Notes: generated from the sequence alone by a model not told the origin. DNA of 64,000 nt from Fodinicurvata sediminis DSM 21159 (GCF_000420625.1 NZ_ATVH01000014.1:406348-470347); one strand, 5' to 3'. Positions 31,041-40,762 are shown, counted from the stretch's first letter. A program made the numbers and translations.

Positions 31041-31940
31041 ATGACTTGGATATCCATCTTGCTGGCCGATCCGGCCGGAACGCCCTTGCGTGAACAGGAT
31101 AGCGAAGCAGCCTGTCAAGGTCTCGCCCGGCTTGGCGCCAGAACAGAAAGCCCCAACTGGCTTGCCGACGGCATCGCCGTGGAGGTTCCTTTCCATGATG
31201 CGGCCCCAGCGGATGCTCTTGCAGCATTGCGTAAGGACTTCGCCGGACAGCCGTTCGACATTGCCGTGCTCCCGACCGAGCGCCGCCGCAAGAAGCTGCT
31301 GATCGCCGACATGGAGTCCACCATCATCGTCGAAGAGATGCTGGACGAACTGGCCGACAGCCTGGGACTGCGCGACGAAATCGCGGCGGTCACCGCACGC
31401 GCCATGCAGGGAGAGCTCGATTTCGAAAGCGCCCTGCGCGAGCGTGTGCGCAAGCTGGCAGGACTGAGGCAGGAGGTACTCGAAGAGGCCGTGCAGGCCA
31501 TGACCCTGAACTCGGGGGCCCGCAGCTTGGTTGCCAGCATGAAGGCCCAGGGTGCCTTTTGTGCCTTGGTTTCGGGCGGTTTCACCTTCTTCGCCGATCC
31601 CATCGCCCAGACCTGCGGCTTTGACCAGGTGCGCGCCAATCGTCTCGAGATACGCGAGGGACGGCTGAGTGGCGAAGTCCTGCCCCCCATCCTTGGCCGC
31701 GAGGCGAAGCTGGCCAGTCTTGAGGAGTTCACGCAGCAACGGGGCCTCTCCACCAAGGACGCAGTTGCCGTGGGGGACGGCGCCAATGACCTGGCAATGC
31801 TGTCGGCAGCAGGCCTGGGAGTCGCCTGGCGCGCCAAGCCTCTGCTGCGTGAAGCCATGGACACCTGCCTGGATCATGCCGACCTGACAGGCCTGCTCTA
31901 TCTTCAGGGCTACCAGGCTTCCGAGATACAGCCGGACTGA
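31041..31940 (+). CDS. serB: Phosphoserine phosphatase
   Basis: Last step of serine synthesis, dephosphorylating phosphoserine. The 299-residue HAD enzyme has motif I as IADMESTII (residues about 88-96), motif II in ALVSGGFTFFAD, and motif III/IV in AVAVGDGANDLAML. An N-terminal portion of about 80 residues precedes the HAD core. Motif I reads DxE instead of the usual DxD, so the general acid/base aspartate is a glutamate; the nucleophile Asp is kept. The start codon lies almost directly after a predicted promoter. It ends 31 bp before convergent degP. Confidence 0.93.
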   Translation: MTWISILLADPAGTPLREQDSEAACQGLARLGARTESPNWLADGIAVEVPFHDAAPADALAALRKDFAGQPFDIAVLPTERRRKKLLIADMESTIIVEEMLDELADSLGLRDEIAAVTARAMQGELDFESALRERVRKLAGLRQEVLEEAVQAMTLNSGARSLVASMKAQGAFCALVSGGFTFFADPIAQTCGFDQVRANRLEIREGRLSGEVLPPILGREAKLASLEEFTQQRGLSTKDAVAVGDGANDLAMLSAAGLGVAWRAKPLLREAMDTCLDHADLTGLLYLQGYQASEIQPD

Positions 31941-31971
31941 AGACGCAAGCAGGACAGGCTCCTGGTCCTGG

Positions 31972-33480
31972 TTACTCCTCACCCAGTGGCAAGGCCACCC
32001 AGAGGTAATCGTTGCCCCGCAGGATCAGCAGCGTGATCACGCGATAGCCTTCCTGCCGCGCCGCCGCGACATGCTCCTCGATCTCGGAAGGGCGCGAGAC
32101 CGGCTCCTGGTCCACCTCGGCGATGACGTCTCCCAACTGCAGGCCCGCCTCCGCGGCCAGGCCCAGGGGATCAAGTTCCGTCACCAGGACTCCTTCGACA
32201 TCCCTGGCAAGGCCGAACTCGTTCCGGCGTTCCTCCGACAGGCTCCCCAGCTCGAGTCCCAGGTCATCCAAAGACCCACTCTCCGGTTCCGGCTGCGGGT
32301 CACGCGTATCCTCCGAATTCGGACCGGACAGGGCTTCGTCATCCATCTCGCCCAGGGTGACGCTCAGCGTACGCTCCTCGCCCCGACGCCAGACGACCAC
32401 GTCGACATCTCTGCCGACCCGAGTTTCCGCCACCATGCGCGGCAGTTCACGCATCGTCGCGACCTCACGGCCATCGAATTCCAGGATCACGTCCCCCTGC
32501 TGGATGCCGCCCCGTTCAGCCGGGCCGCCCTCGAAAAGAGAAGCCACCAGCGCGCCTCTTGCTTCGTCAAGCCGCAGGCCCTCGGCCAGTTCCTCGGTCA
32601 CCGTCTGGATCTGCACACCCAGCCAGCCGCGACGAACCTCGCCATGCTCTTTCAGGGAATCGATGACATTGCGCGCCATTGCGGAAGGAATGGCGAAGCC
32701 GATGCCGACGGAGCCGCCGGAGGGGGAAAAGATGGCCGTGTTCACGCCGATCACGCGGCCGTCCATGTCGAATGTCGGACCACCCGAATTGCCGCGATTG
32801 ATCGAGGCATCGGTCTGCAGGAAATCATCGTAGGGGCCGGCATTGATGTCGCGCTGGCGGGCGGAAATGATGCCCGCGGTTACCGAGCCGCCAAGACCAT
32901 AGGGGTTGCCGATGGCCAGGATCCACTCACCGACACGCGCGGAATCGCTGTCCCCCCATTTGGCTGCCGGCAGGTCGCGATCCGTCTCCACCTTCAGCAG
33001 GGCCAGGTCGGTCTTGTCGTCCGTGCCCACGATTTCCGCCTCGAGCGCGGTGTTGTCGAACAGGCGCACGGTGATCTCGTCGGCCTCGGCAACCACATGG
33101 TTGTTGGTGACGATATAACCGCTGGAATCGATAATGAAGCCTGACCCCAGTGAAGATGTCCGGCGCTGACGCGGGAAATCGGGGCTTTCGCCGCCGTTGC
33201 CGCGTCTTTCGAAGAATTCGCGGAACAGCTCCTCGAAATTGTCGAGGCGGCCGTCATCCTCGATCACCTGACTGGTCGAGATATTGACCACCGTCGGCAG
33301 CAGCTCATCGGCCAGGTCGGCGAAACTATCGGGTGCCGAGCGTGCCTGGGCGGGCACGGTCAGGAGAACGCCGATAATCAGCAGCACTCCGGCCTGCAGC
33401 ACCGCAAGGCCCGGCCGGCCTGGTGCTATAGCTGCTTTGCTTGAGTTCTGCTGGGCGCTGGCCTTGATAAGGTCGAACAT
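31972..33480 (-). CDS. Periplasmic serine endoprotease of the DegP/DegQ family
   Basis: Envelope quality-control protease/chaperone, 502 residues. A signal or anchor segment (VLLIIGVLLTVPAQA, residues about 33-47) precedes a trypsin-like domain with the full triad: His in VTNNHVVAEA, Asp in DKTDLALLKV and Ser in NRGNSGGPTFD. Two PDZ domains follow (GWLGVQIQTV onward, and from about residue 400). It is last in hflK-hflC-DUF2065-degP, a conserved alphaproteobacterial order coupling membrane-protease regulation and periplasmic proteolysis. The ATG at 33480 was chosen to give a family-like N-terminus; the ribosome site is weak. Confidence 0.95.
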   Translation of the reverse strand: MFDLIKASAQQNSSKAAIAPGRPGLAVLQAGVLLIIGVLLTVPAQARSAPDSFADLADELLPTVVNISTSQVIEDDGRLDNFEELFREFFERRGNGGESPDFPRQRRTSSLGSGFIIDSSGYIVTNNHVVAEADEITVRLFDNTALEAEIVGTDDKTDLALLKVETDRDLPAAKWGDSDSARVGEWILAIGNPYGLGGSVTAGIISARQRDINAGPYDDFLQTDASINRGNSGGPTFDMDGRVIGVNTAIFSPSGGSVGIGFAIPSAMARNVIDSLKEHGEVRRGWLGVQIQTVTEELAEGLRLDEARGALVASLFEGGPAERGGIQQGDVILEFDGREVATMRELPRMVAETRVGRDVDVVVWRRGEERTLSVTLGEMDDEALSGPNSEDTRDPQPEPESGSLDDLGLELGSLSEERRNEFGLARDVEGVLVTELDPLGLAAEAGLQLGDVIAEVDQEPVSRPSEIEEHVAAARQEGYRVITLLILRGNDYLWVALPLGEE

Positions 33481-33612
33481 CTGATATTTCCGTTCCGCTT
33501 GGCATTTCAGGGGCAGACAACACACCGGAAAGCATGTCGCAGTCAGTCTAGCCTCAGGGAACTGTACGGGGAAAGCCCGCTGCCCAAGAATTTTTATCCC
33601 GCGCCCGGACGC

Positions 33613-33801
33613 TCAGATCGCAAGCCAGATCAGGAATATCCCCAGGAGGGCAGAGAACAGTCCGGAATAGCGCAGGGCCTCCGGCGGCAGGTCACGTATC
33701 TGCTCCAGTATCCGCTCGGGCAGATTCGGGAAGAGGGCCAATACAAGGCCCTCGATCACGAAGACCAGGCCCAGCCCGACCAGAAGGTCGCCCCCCGTCA
33801 T
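33613..33801 (-). CDS. DUF2065 small membrane protein
   Basis: A 62-residue protein with two hydrophobic helices (LLVGLGLVFVIEGLVLALF and YSGLFSALLGIFLIWLAI) separated by a short charged loop ending PPEALR. This matches the DUF2065 family, which habitually sits between hflC and degP. The function is unknown; a small HflKC-associated membrane subunit is a reasonable guess from position. The start could also be the ATG at 33825; neither has a good ribosome site. Confidence 0.85.
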   Translation of the reverse strand: MTGGDLLVGLGLVFVIEGLVLALFPNLPERILEQIRDLPPEALRYSGLFSALLGIFLIWLAI

Positions 33802-33875
33802 GTCACGAGAGCCGACGGGCGCCATTCACGGCGCCCGTCTGTACTCGCAATATCCACATAACCGGGCGTCCCGTA

Positions 33876-34778
33876 TTACTGGGCGTCCTGGGGTTCCGGT
33901 GCCGACTCGCCGTCCTGCAGCGACTGGTTGAAGTAGCGCAGGAACTCGTTGTCGGGCGAAAGCACCAGTGTGGAGTTGTCGCCGCTCAAGCCTTCACGAT
34001 AGGCCTGCATGGAGCGATAGAAGGTGAAGAAGGCCCGGTCCTGGCCATAGGCTTCAGAGAGGATACGTGTCCGCTGTGCGTCACCCTGACCACGCAGGAT
34101 TTCGCTCTCCCGGGTCGCCTCGGCCCGGATAACAGTGGCCTCACGATCGGCCGTGGCCCGAATGCGCTGGGCCTGCTCCTCACCTTGAGCGCGGAACTCC
34201 GCCGCTTCACGTTCACGTTCGGAGATCATGCGGTTGTAGACCGCCTGACTGGTTTCGTCCGGCAGGTCGGATCGCCGGATTCGCACATCGACGATCTCCA
34301 TGCCCAGGCTGTCAGCTTCCTGATTCACCTGCTCCTGGATCAGGGTCATGATCCGTGTGCGCTCCTCGGACAGGATGCTGGCCAGGGTTTCGTTACCCAG
34401 AACGGCACGCATGGCCGAGTTCACGATCACACTCAAGCGATCCTCACCGACCTGTTCCGAGCGTACGGCCTGATAGAACTGCAAAGCATCGGCAATTCGA
34501 AACCTTGCATAGGAATCCACCAGCAAGGGCTTCTGATCGGCCAGCAGGACACGCTCGGTCGGCGGATCCAGGTTGAGAACGCGTTTTTCGTAGAAGATCA
34601 CGTTCTGGATAAAGGGGATCTTGAAATAGAGCCCTGGTTCCGTGTTGAGGGCCTTGCGTTCACCGAACTGCAGGACGAGCGCCTGGTCGGTTTCCCGAAC
34701 GATATAGGCCGAACTGAACAGGGCAACGCCTGCAATGATGATCAGGATGCCAAGCGGCAGCAGAAAGCGCGGTGACAT
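33876..34778 (-). CDS. hflC: FtsH modulator HflC
   Basis: SPFH/stomatin-family protein that with HflK forms the large periplasm-facing cage around FtsH protease. The 300-residue protein has one N-terminal helix (LLPLGILIIIAGVALFSSAYIV), the SPFH domain (VRETDQALVLQFGE, VDSYARFRI, DVRIRRSDLP) and a long Arg/Glu/Ala-rich coiled coil (residues about 190-260). It lies 20 bp after hflK. Confidence 0.96.
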   Translation of the reverse strand: MSPRFLLPLGILIIIAGVALFSSAYIVRETDQALVLQFGERKALNTEPGLYFKIPFIQNVIFYEKRVLNLDPPTERVLLADQKPLLVDSYARFRIADALQFYQAVRSEQVGEDRLSVIVNSAMRAVLGNETLASILSEERTRIMTLIQEQVNQEADSLGMEIVDVRIRRSDLPDETSQAVYNRMISEREREAAEFRAQGEEQAQRIRATADREATVIRAEATRESEILRGQGDAQRTRILSEAYGQDRAFFTFYRSMQAYREGLSGDNSTLVLSPDNEFLRYFNQSLQDGESAPEPQDAQ

Positions 34779-34798
34779 GATGACTTCTCTCCCTTCGC

Positions 34799-36001
34799 TT
34801 ACTGGCCGGACTGGTTGGACTGGCTACCGGTTGAACGCAACGGCGTGTCGGTTCGGACCGGCGGGCTGTCGCTCAGCGTTCGGCGATTCAACTCGTTAAG
34901 TGGCAGATAGGGCACGATGCCCTGGGACCCTTCGGAATCGAGAAGGATCTTCTGGGTGCTGCCGTAGACTTCCTCCAACGTCTCCAGATATAGGCGCTGG
35001 CGTGTCGTTTCCGGCGATTCCGCATAGGCCTCGTAGACACTCAGGAAGCGATTGGCCTCACCTTCAGCCTCGGCAACGACACTCTCGCGATAGGCGTTGG
35101 CCTCCTGAATGATCTGCTGCGCCTCACCGCGGGCCCGCGGCAGGATGTCGTTGCGATAGGCTTCCGCCTGGTTGCGCAAGCGGTCCCGGTCCTGAAGCGC
35201 ACGCTGCACGTCGTTGAAGGAATCGGCCACCGGCTCGGGAGGCTGAACCTGCTGCAACTGGATCTGCGTGATCAAAATGCCCGAACCATAGCTGTCCAGG
35301 ATGGACTGCAGCAGTTCACGTGTCTGCCCCTCGATATCGCCACGGGACTCTGTCAGGGCGCGCTGGATCTCGGTCTGGCCGATGATATCGCGCATGGCAC
35401 TCTCGGCCGCGGTCTTCACCGTCTCGAAAGGCTCGCGAATGTTGAAGAGAAAGTTGCGCGCATCGGAAACGCGCCAAAGCACGTTGAAATCGATATCGAT
35501 GATGTTCTGGTCCCCGGTCAGCATCAGGCTTTCCTGGGCAACATCATCCTGCGCCACTCCGGACGTTCCTGACGTGCGGAACCCAATCTCGATGGCGTTG
35601 ATGCTCTCCACGGAGGGCGTTTCCACCTCGCCGATGGGTGCCGGCCAGTTCCAGTGCAGGCCCGGTTCGGTCGTCTCCGTATAACGCCCGAAGACCAGGA
35701 CCACGCCTTCCTCGTTCGGTTGGACGCGGTACAGGCCGGACAGCAACCAGATGACAATCACGGCAATTACAAGCAGGACAATCATCTTGCCGCCGCCGAA
35801 TCCACCCGGCATCAGGCCCTTCAGGCGCTCCTGACCCTTGCGGATCATATCCTCGAAATCGGGAGGACGCTGCCCGCCACCGCCACCGGAATTGTTGCCG
35901 CCGCCAGATCCGCCGCGCCCCCATGAGCCGCCGCCGCCACTGCCGCCGCTGCCGCCCCAAGGGCCACCGCTACCGCCGGACGATTGCCAAGGCATATGCA
36001 T
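34799..36001 (-). CDS. hflK: FtsH modulator HflK
   Basis: Partner of HflC in the FtsH-regulating membrane complex. The 400-residue protein opens with a Gly/Ser-rich disordered tail (residues 5-45), then a membrane helix (MIVLLVIAVIVIWLLSGLY). The SPFH domain (VQPNEEGVVLVFGRY, WRVSDARNFLFNI) and a coiled-coil region follow. AGAGGGAG lies just before the first ATG; the ATG two codons later is equally possible. First gene of the hflK-hflC-DUF2065-degP operon, divergent from mrp. Confidence 0.96.
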   Translation of the reverse strand: MHMPWQSSGGSGGPWGGSGGSGGGGSWGRGGSGGGNNSGGGGGQRPPDFEDMIRKGQERLKGLMPGGFGGGKMIVLLVIAVIVIWLLSGLYRVQPNEEGVVLVFGRYTETTEPGLHWNWPAPIGEVETPSVESINAIEIGFRTSGTSGVAQDDVAQESLMLTGDQNIIDIDFNVLWRVSDARNFLFNIREPFETVKTAAESAMRDIIGQTEIQRALTESRGDIEGQTRELLQSILDSYGSGILITQIQLQQVQPPEPVADSFNDVQRALQDRDRLRNQAEAYRNDILPRARGEAQQIIQEANAYRESVVAEAEGEANRFLSVYEAYAESPETTRQRLYLETLEEVYGSTQKILLDSEGSQGIVPYLPLNELNRRTLSDSPPVRTDTPLRSTGSQSNQSGQ

Positions 36002-36148
36002 TCACTCCCTCTACATTCATGCGGTCCGCCCTTGTGTAAGAACGGACGTGCGGACCATATATCACGCGATACACTGTTAGAAAGCCGCAACTTGTTACTG
36101 CGGCGAAAAATCCATCTACATGCCATCAGGCCACAGGAAAAGACCAGT

Positions 36149-37297
36149 ATGAGCGGACCCAGCGAAAACGACATTCTCGAAGCCCTGGAACAGGTACGTG
36201 ATCCCGACAGCGGAGAAAGCATCGTCCAACGTGGCATGATCAGCGGCCTGGTCGTGAAGGACGGAAATGTCGGCTTCTCCATCGAGGTGGACCCGGCCCG
36301 GGGTCCCGAACTGGAACCCCTGCGCCAGGAAGCCGAACAGGCGGCCGAGAAGGTGAAGGGCGTGCTTTCCGTAAGCGCCATTCTGACCGCCCACCGCGGC
36401 GCCGGACAGGGCGAGGGCGGACAGTCCTCCGCCGGCCAGGGACAGGGCGCGCCGCAACAACAGGCGGCAGGACAGCAGGGCGGACAGCAGGCCCGCCAAC
36501 TGGCACCCGGCGTGAAGCACATCATTGCCGTGGCCAGCGGCAAGGGCGGTGTCGGAAAATCCACCGTGGCCACCAACCTGGTGCTGTCGCTCAGCCTACT
36601 GGGCCTGAAGTGCGGCATCCTGGATGCCGACATCTACGGCCCCTCGCAGCCGCGCATGCTGGGCATCACGGGCCGGCCGCAGAGCGAGGACGGCAAGATC
36701 CTGAAACCCATGCAGAACTATGGCATTTCCTGCATGTCCATGGGTTTCCTTGTGGCCGAGGATGCACCGATGATCTGGCGCGGCCCCATGGTGCAGTCGG
36801 CCCTGCAGCAGATGCTGCGCGACGTGGAATGGGGCGATCTGGACGTGCTGGTGGTGGACATGCCGCCGGGCACGGGCGACGCCCAGCTGACCATGGCCCA
36901 GCAGGTCCCGCTGTCGGGCGCGGTCATCGTCTCCACCCCCCAGGACATCGCGCTGCTGGATGCGCGCAAGGGCCTCAACATGTTCCGCAAGGTGGACGTG
37001 CCGGTGCTTGGCATCATCGAGAACATGAGCCTGTTCGTCTGCCCCAACTGCGGGCATGAATCCCATGTCTTCGGCCACGGCGGCGCCAAGACCGAGGCCG
37101 AGCGCCTGGGCTGTGATTTCCTGGGCGAGATTCCGCTCAACATCGACATCCGCGAAACCTCGGACAGCGGACGGCCGATCACGATCTCGAACCCTGACAG
37201 CCCGCATTCGAAGGCCTTTGCCGAGATCGCCGGCAAGGTGCGCGACAAGCTGTTCCAAGGCACACAGAAAGCTGCCCCGAAGATCGTGATGGAGTAA
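36149..37297 (+). CDS. Iron-sulfur cluster carrier Mrp/ApbC
   Basis: P-loop ATPase that carries and inserts Fe-S clusters in the cytoplasm. The 382-residue protein has an N-terminal MIP18/DUF59 domain (residues 5-80), a Gln/Gly-rich linker, and the deviant Walker A AVASGKGGVGKSTVATNL. The switch segment is VVDMPPGTGDAQLTMAQ, and the CxxC that bridges a cluster between subunits is in FVCPNCGHESH. The ATG at 36149 has AGGAAA upstream and is preferred to the long in-frame extension, which would run into the hflK promoter region. Confidence 0.95.
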   Translation: MSGPSENDILEALEQVRDPDSGESIVQRGMISGLVVKDGNVGFSIEVDPARGPELEPLRQEAEQAAEKVKGVLSVSAILTAHRGAGQGEGGQSSAGQGQGAPQQQAAGQQGGQQARQLAPGVKHIIAVASGKGGVGKSTVATNLVLSLSLLGLKCGILDADIYGPSQPRMLGITGRPQSEDGKILKPMQNYGISCMSMGFLVAEDAPMIWRGPMVQSALQQMLRDVEWGDLDVLVVDMPPGTGDAQLTMAQQVPLSGAVIVSTPQDIALLDARKGLNMFRKVDVPVLGIIENMSLFVCPNCGHESHVFGHGGAKTEAERLGCDFLGEIPLNIDIRETSDSGRPITISNPDSPHSKAFAEIAGKVRDKLFQGTQKAAPKIVME

Positions 37298-37377
37298 GCC
37301 GGATCGGGCCCCGGCTCGGAACCCAGGGCGCGTCGGCGAGAACCAGGGTGCATAGGCGAGACTCAGCAGCTGAAGGC

Positions 37378-38265
37378 CTATTCTTCCTCTGAGCGCACCA
37401 CGGAGACCTCCACCTCCATGGAGAGGAAGCTGGAGCCTCCATCATGATAGCTGCCGCTGACCGGCATGGCCTGTTCCGGTGTCCGGGTGCTCGCCACACG
37501 CACCAGATTGCGTCCGGCTATGATCTGGTTGGTCGGATCGAACTCGATCCATCCCGCCCCCGGAACGAAGATATCCGCCCAGGCATGGGTCGCACCTCCG
37601 CCACTCAGGCTGGCGCTGTTCTGCTCTTCCGCCTCGGCCGGGTCATAGAGATAGCCCGTGACGAAGCGTGCCGCGAACCCCAAAGAACGGGCCGCCTCCA
37701 TGAAGAAGTAGGCAAAGTCCCGGCAGGTCCCGCTGCCAATCGCCAGGGTTTCCGCAGGCGACTGCACACCGCTTTCCTCCCGCCTGCGATAGGTGAAGCT
37801 TTCGTGGATCCTGCTGCTGAGCAGGTCCAGCACCTGAAAACTTCCCTCCAGCCGTTCGGGCAGTTTCTCGGCCAGCCACCTCTTGAGCACGGGCTGGTCC
37901 TGGGGGCTGTGAATATGGAGCAGAGGCGACAGATCGAAGGCCTCCTCGGGTTCGTAGGTAAAGGGCCAGGGACCGGCGTAGCGCTCTATCCGCGCTTCCG
38001 GATCGTCCAGACCGTAACGGCGCAGTAACAGGTCGCTCGCGATGACCAGCCTGTCCGCCTTCTCATGAAACGTCAGCCGCGCCACCGAATTTCCGAAGGT
38101 ATCGAACGCCCAATGGACCTCGGCCGTAGGCGTCACACTGAGGGAGGAATCCAGAATCCGCATGTCATGACCATCACGCGGACGGATTCTCAGGTAATGG
38201 GCCCCAAAGGTCACGGGTCCGTCATAGGTATATGTGGTACGGTGATTGATGCGCAGCGTGGTCAT
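37378..38265 (-). CDS. Transglutaminase-like cysteine protease family protein (triad intact)
   Basis: A 295-residue cytoplasmic protein with the bacterial transglutaminase N-terminal domain (TLRINHRTTYTYDGPVTFG) and core. The catalytic triad is complete: Cys in IGSGTCRDFAYFF, His in GATHAWADIFV and Asp in WIEFDPTNQ. The family includes cyanophycin-like or peptide-cleaving cysteine proteases, but the substrate is unknown. It ends in an acidic tail. It is divergent from a second transglutaminase-like gene whose triad is altered, so the pair may be functionally linked. Confidence 0.88.
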   Translation of the reverse strand: MTTLRINHRTTYTYDGPVTFGAHYLRIRPRDGHDMRILDSSLSVTPTAEVHWAFDTFGNSVARLTFHEKADRLVIASDLLLRRYGLDDPEARIERYAGPWPFTYEPEEAFDLSPLLHIHSPQDQPVLKRWLAEKLPERLEGSFQVLDLLSSRIHESFTYRRREESGVQSPAETLAIGSGTCRDFAYFFMEAARSLGFAARFVTGYLYDPAEAEEQNSASLSGGGATHAWADIFVPGAGWIEFDPTNQIIAGRNLVRVASTRTPEQAMPVSGSYHDGGSSFLSMEVEVSVVRSEEE

Positions 38266-38434
38266 TGCCAGCCGAACTTCCGAGTTGTCTGGTGAAGCAA
38301 GCGGTTCCTCCAAAGGATGACTGCGCTGGATGCCTGCGCCGCACCTGCAGCCCGGCAACCTGCACAACGCTTTTGCTGGGCCAGCATAAATGCCGCGTCC
38401 GGCGGAAACCAGTCACCAGCCATAGAAAGTCATC

Positions 38435-39325
38435 ATGTTTATCCGCATCGGATACGAACTCGTCCTTGAGTGCAAAAGCGAAACGCCGCTTATCCTGGCG
38501 CTTTCGCCACACCCCGACTACGACGGCCGCGTGATCGGCGACGACCGTGTGCGCAGCGACCGCGACCTGTCCCTTCAGGAGTACATCGACGGCTATGGCA
38601 ACCGCCGAACCCGCCTCACCGCACCCCCCGGACCGCTGAAGCTCTGGTCGGACTGCATCGTCGAGAACTCCGGCCTGCCGGATGTTTTCGACTGGAACGC
38701 CCGGCAACACAGCATACAGGACCTGCCCTCCGAAGTTCTCGGCTATCTGAGTGCCAGCCGCTACTGCGAGTCCGATGAACTGACCGAACGCGCCTGGGCC
38801 TTGTTCGGGCAGACGCAGCCTGGCTGGGCCCGGGTCCAGGCCATCTGCAACTGGGTGCACAACCACATTACCTTCGGCTATCACTTCGGGCGCCCGACAA
38901 AGACCGCCGTGGATGTCATGCGCGAGGCCACTGGCGTCTGCCGGGACTTCGCGCATCTCGCAATCGCGCTCTGCCGGGCCATGAACATCCCCGCCCGCTA
39001 TGCCAGCGGCTATCTGGGCGATATCGAGGCGCCCCCCAGTGGCGCCGGCGATTTCTCTGCCTGGTTCGAAGTCTTCCTGGAAGGGCGCTGGTTCACCTTC
39101 GACGCCCGTCACAACACTCCGCGGATCGGGCGCGTCCTGATGGTACGCGGCCAGGACGCAGCCGATGGGGCCATGGTGACGTCCTTCGGCCCTCACCACA
39201 TGAAACTGTTCCGTGTCTGGACGCATGAGGTGAGCGGAGCGGACACGGACCGGGAACGGCTGGCCCTTTTGGAGGCACTTCCCGACGCACCTGCCCTGAC
39301 CCTGGCGCCGGAAGTCTCTCCCTAA
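38435..39325 (+). CDS. Transglutaminase-like protein with altered catalytic triad
   Basis: A 296-residue protein of the transglutaminase superfamily, of a subgroup different from its divergent neighbour. The Cys segment is kept (EATGVCRDFAHLAIALCR, about residue 170) and so is the Asp segment (GRWFTFDARHN). Where the triad histidine is expected (D-F-H-A-W), the sequence reads D-F-S-A-W, so the residue is Ser. Some relatives may share this, making it a subgroup trait rather than decay; the reading frame is otherwise intact. No signal peptide. Function unknown. Confidence 0.85.
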   Translation: MFIRIGYELVLECKSETPLILALSPHPDYDGRVIGDDRVRSDRDLSLQEYIDGYGNRRTRLTAPPGPLKLWSDCIVENSGLPDVFDWNARQHSIQDLPSEVLGYLSASRYCESDELTERAWALFGQTQPGWARVQAICNWVHNHITFGYHFGRPTKTAVDVMREATGVCRDFAHLAIALCRAMNIPARYASGYLGDIEAPPSGAGDFSAWFEVFLEGRWFTFDARHNTPRIGRVLMVRGQDAADGAMVTSFGPHHMKLFRVWTHEVSGADTDRERLALLEALPDAPALTLAPEVSP

Positions 39326-39431
39326 CGCGCCTTCAAGGCCCGCCGGCCAGGACGTATGACGCTGCCCGGCCTCCTCGAACGGAAACTGCAGCCCGGAACC
39401 GAGAGCAGGGTGTTTTCCGAGATTCGAAGGA

Positions 39432-40325
39432 TCACAGCTTCAGATCGGGATCCGGCAGGCCCTTGGCGCGGCAGGCCGCAGTCAGCGTGTTGGCCAGCAG
39501 GCAGGCAATGGTCATCGGCCCGATGCCACCCGGCACCGGCGTGATGGCGCCGGCCACCTTCACCGCCTCGTCGAAGTCCACGTCGCCGACCAGCGGGGTC
39601 TTGCCTTCCGCGCCCTCGATGCGGTTGATGCCCACGTCGATCACCGTGGCCCCAGGCTTGATCCAGTCGCCCTTGACCATCTTCGGCCGCCCCACTGCGG
39701 CGACCAGGATATCGGCATTGCGGCATTCGGCCGGCAGGTCGCGCGTGCGTGAATGCGCGATCGTGACCGTGCAGCTGTCGCCCAGCAGCAGCTGCGCCAT
39801 GGGTTTGCCGACGATATTGGAGCGACCCACCACCACGGCCTTCTGACCCGAAAGATCGCCCAGGTGATGGCGCAGCAGCATCAGGCAGCCAAGCGGCGTG
39901 CAGGGCACCAGCGCGTCCTGTCCCGTCGCCAGCCGTCCGGCATTGATGACGTGGAAGCCATCCACGTCCTTGGCCGGGTCGATGGCATCCAGCACCGCTG
40001 CCGAATCGATCTGATCCGGCAGGGGCAGCTGCACCAGGATGCCGTGAACCCGGGGATCGGCATTCAGGGCCTCCACCAGCGCCAGCAGCTCCTCCTGGCT
40101 GGTCTCCGCGGACAGGCGGTGCTCGAAGGACTCCATGCCGGCCTCGACGGTCTGCTTGCCCTTGTTGCGGACATAGACCTGGCTGGCCGGGTCCTCGCCC
40201 ACCAGGACCACCGCCAGGCCGGGCGTCAGGTCGGCCGCGTCCTTCAGGCGGGCCGTTTCCGCGCCCACGCGTTCACGCAGGCGGGCGGCGAAGGCTTTCC
40301 CGTCGATGATGCTGGCGTCCGTCAT
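39432..40325 (-). CDS. folD: Bifunctional methylenetetrahydrofolate dehydrogenase/cyclohydrolase
   Basis: Interconverts methylene-, methenyl- and 10-formyl-THF. The 297-residue product shows [14 protein letters not shown] (active-site Tyr and Lys), [11 protein letters not shown], the NADP motif [17 protein letters not shown] and [15 protein letters not shown]. The ATG at 40325 has AAGGAAG upstream; a longer frame upstream would include yggT sequence in another frame and is spurious. With metF and 5-FCL it makes three folate-cycle genes in the window. Confidence 0.97.
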   Translation of the reverse strand: MTDASIIDGKAFAARLRERVGAETARLKDAADLTPGLAVVLVGEDPASQVYVRNKGKQTVEAGMESFEHRLSAETSQEELLALVEALNADPRVHGILVQLPLPDQIDSAAVLDAIDPAKDVDGFHVINAGRLATGQDALVPCTPLGCLMLLRHHLGDLSGQKAVVVGRSNIVGKPMAQLLLGDSCTVTIAHSRTRDLPAECRNADILVAAVGRPKMVKGDWIKPGATVIDVGINRIEGAEGKTPLVGDVDFDEAVKVAGAITPVPGGIGPMTIACLLANTLTAACRAKGLPDPDLKL

Positions 40326-40471
40326 GCTCTCTTCCTTATTCCTGAGGCGTTCTAAGCGTGCCGGGGCACTTTCCCTGCCCCCGCACTGGACAGCCAACCC
40401 GGAAACGTCGCATTCGGCGCCACCACCGACACTGCCGATGAACTGGCACCGCCGATGATCTGGGCCGGCCC

Positions 40472-40762
40472 TCAGCTCAGGGCGGGATAGATATCGTAGA
40501 ACAGCAGGTTGCGCAGGAAGATCAGCAGCAGAATCAGGATCATCGGCGAAATATCGATGCCGCCCAGGTTGGGCAGGATCCGCCGGATCGGCGCCAGCGC
40601 CGGTTCCGTGGCACGATAGAGGAAATCCCCGATCATGTAGACGACGCGGTTGCTGGTGTTGACCACGTTGAAGGCCACCAGCCAACTCAGCACCGCCGAG
40701 CCGATCAGGATCCAGATGTAGATGTTGATGACCAGGTCCAGAATGGAAAAAAGCGCATGCAT
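40472..40762 (-). CDS. YggT family membrane protein
   Basis: A 96-residue integral membrane protein with two to three hydrophobic helices ([19 protein letters not shown] and [16 protein letters not shown]). The family segment [20 protein letters not shown] lies between them. YggT proteins are linked to osmotic tolerance, cofactor delivery or cell division in various bacteria; the role here is unknown. The ATG at 40762 gives the conserved start [10 protein letters not shown]. Upstream gene of folD on the same strand. Confidence 0.9.
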   Translation of the reverse strand: MHALFSILDLVINIYIWILIGSAVLSWLVAFNVVNTSNRVVYMIGDFLYRATEPALAPIRRILPNLGGIDISPMILILLLIFLRNLLFYDIYPALS

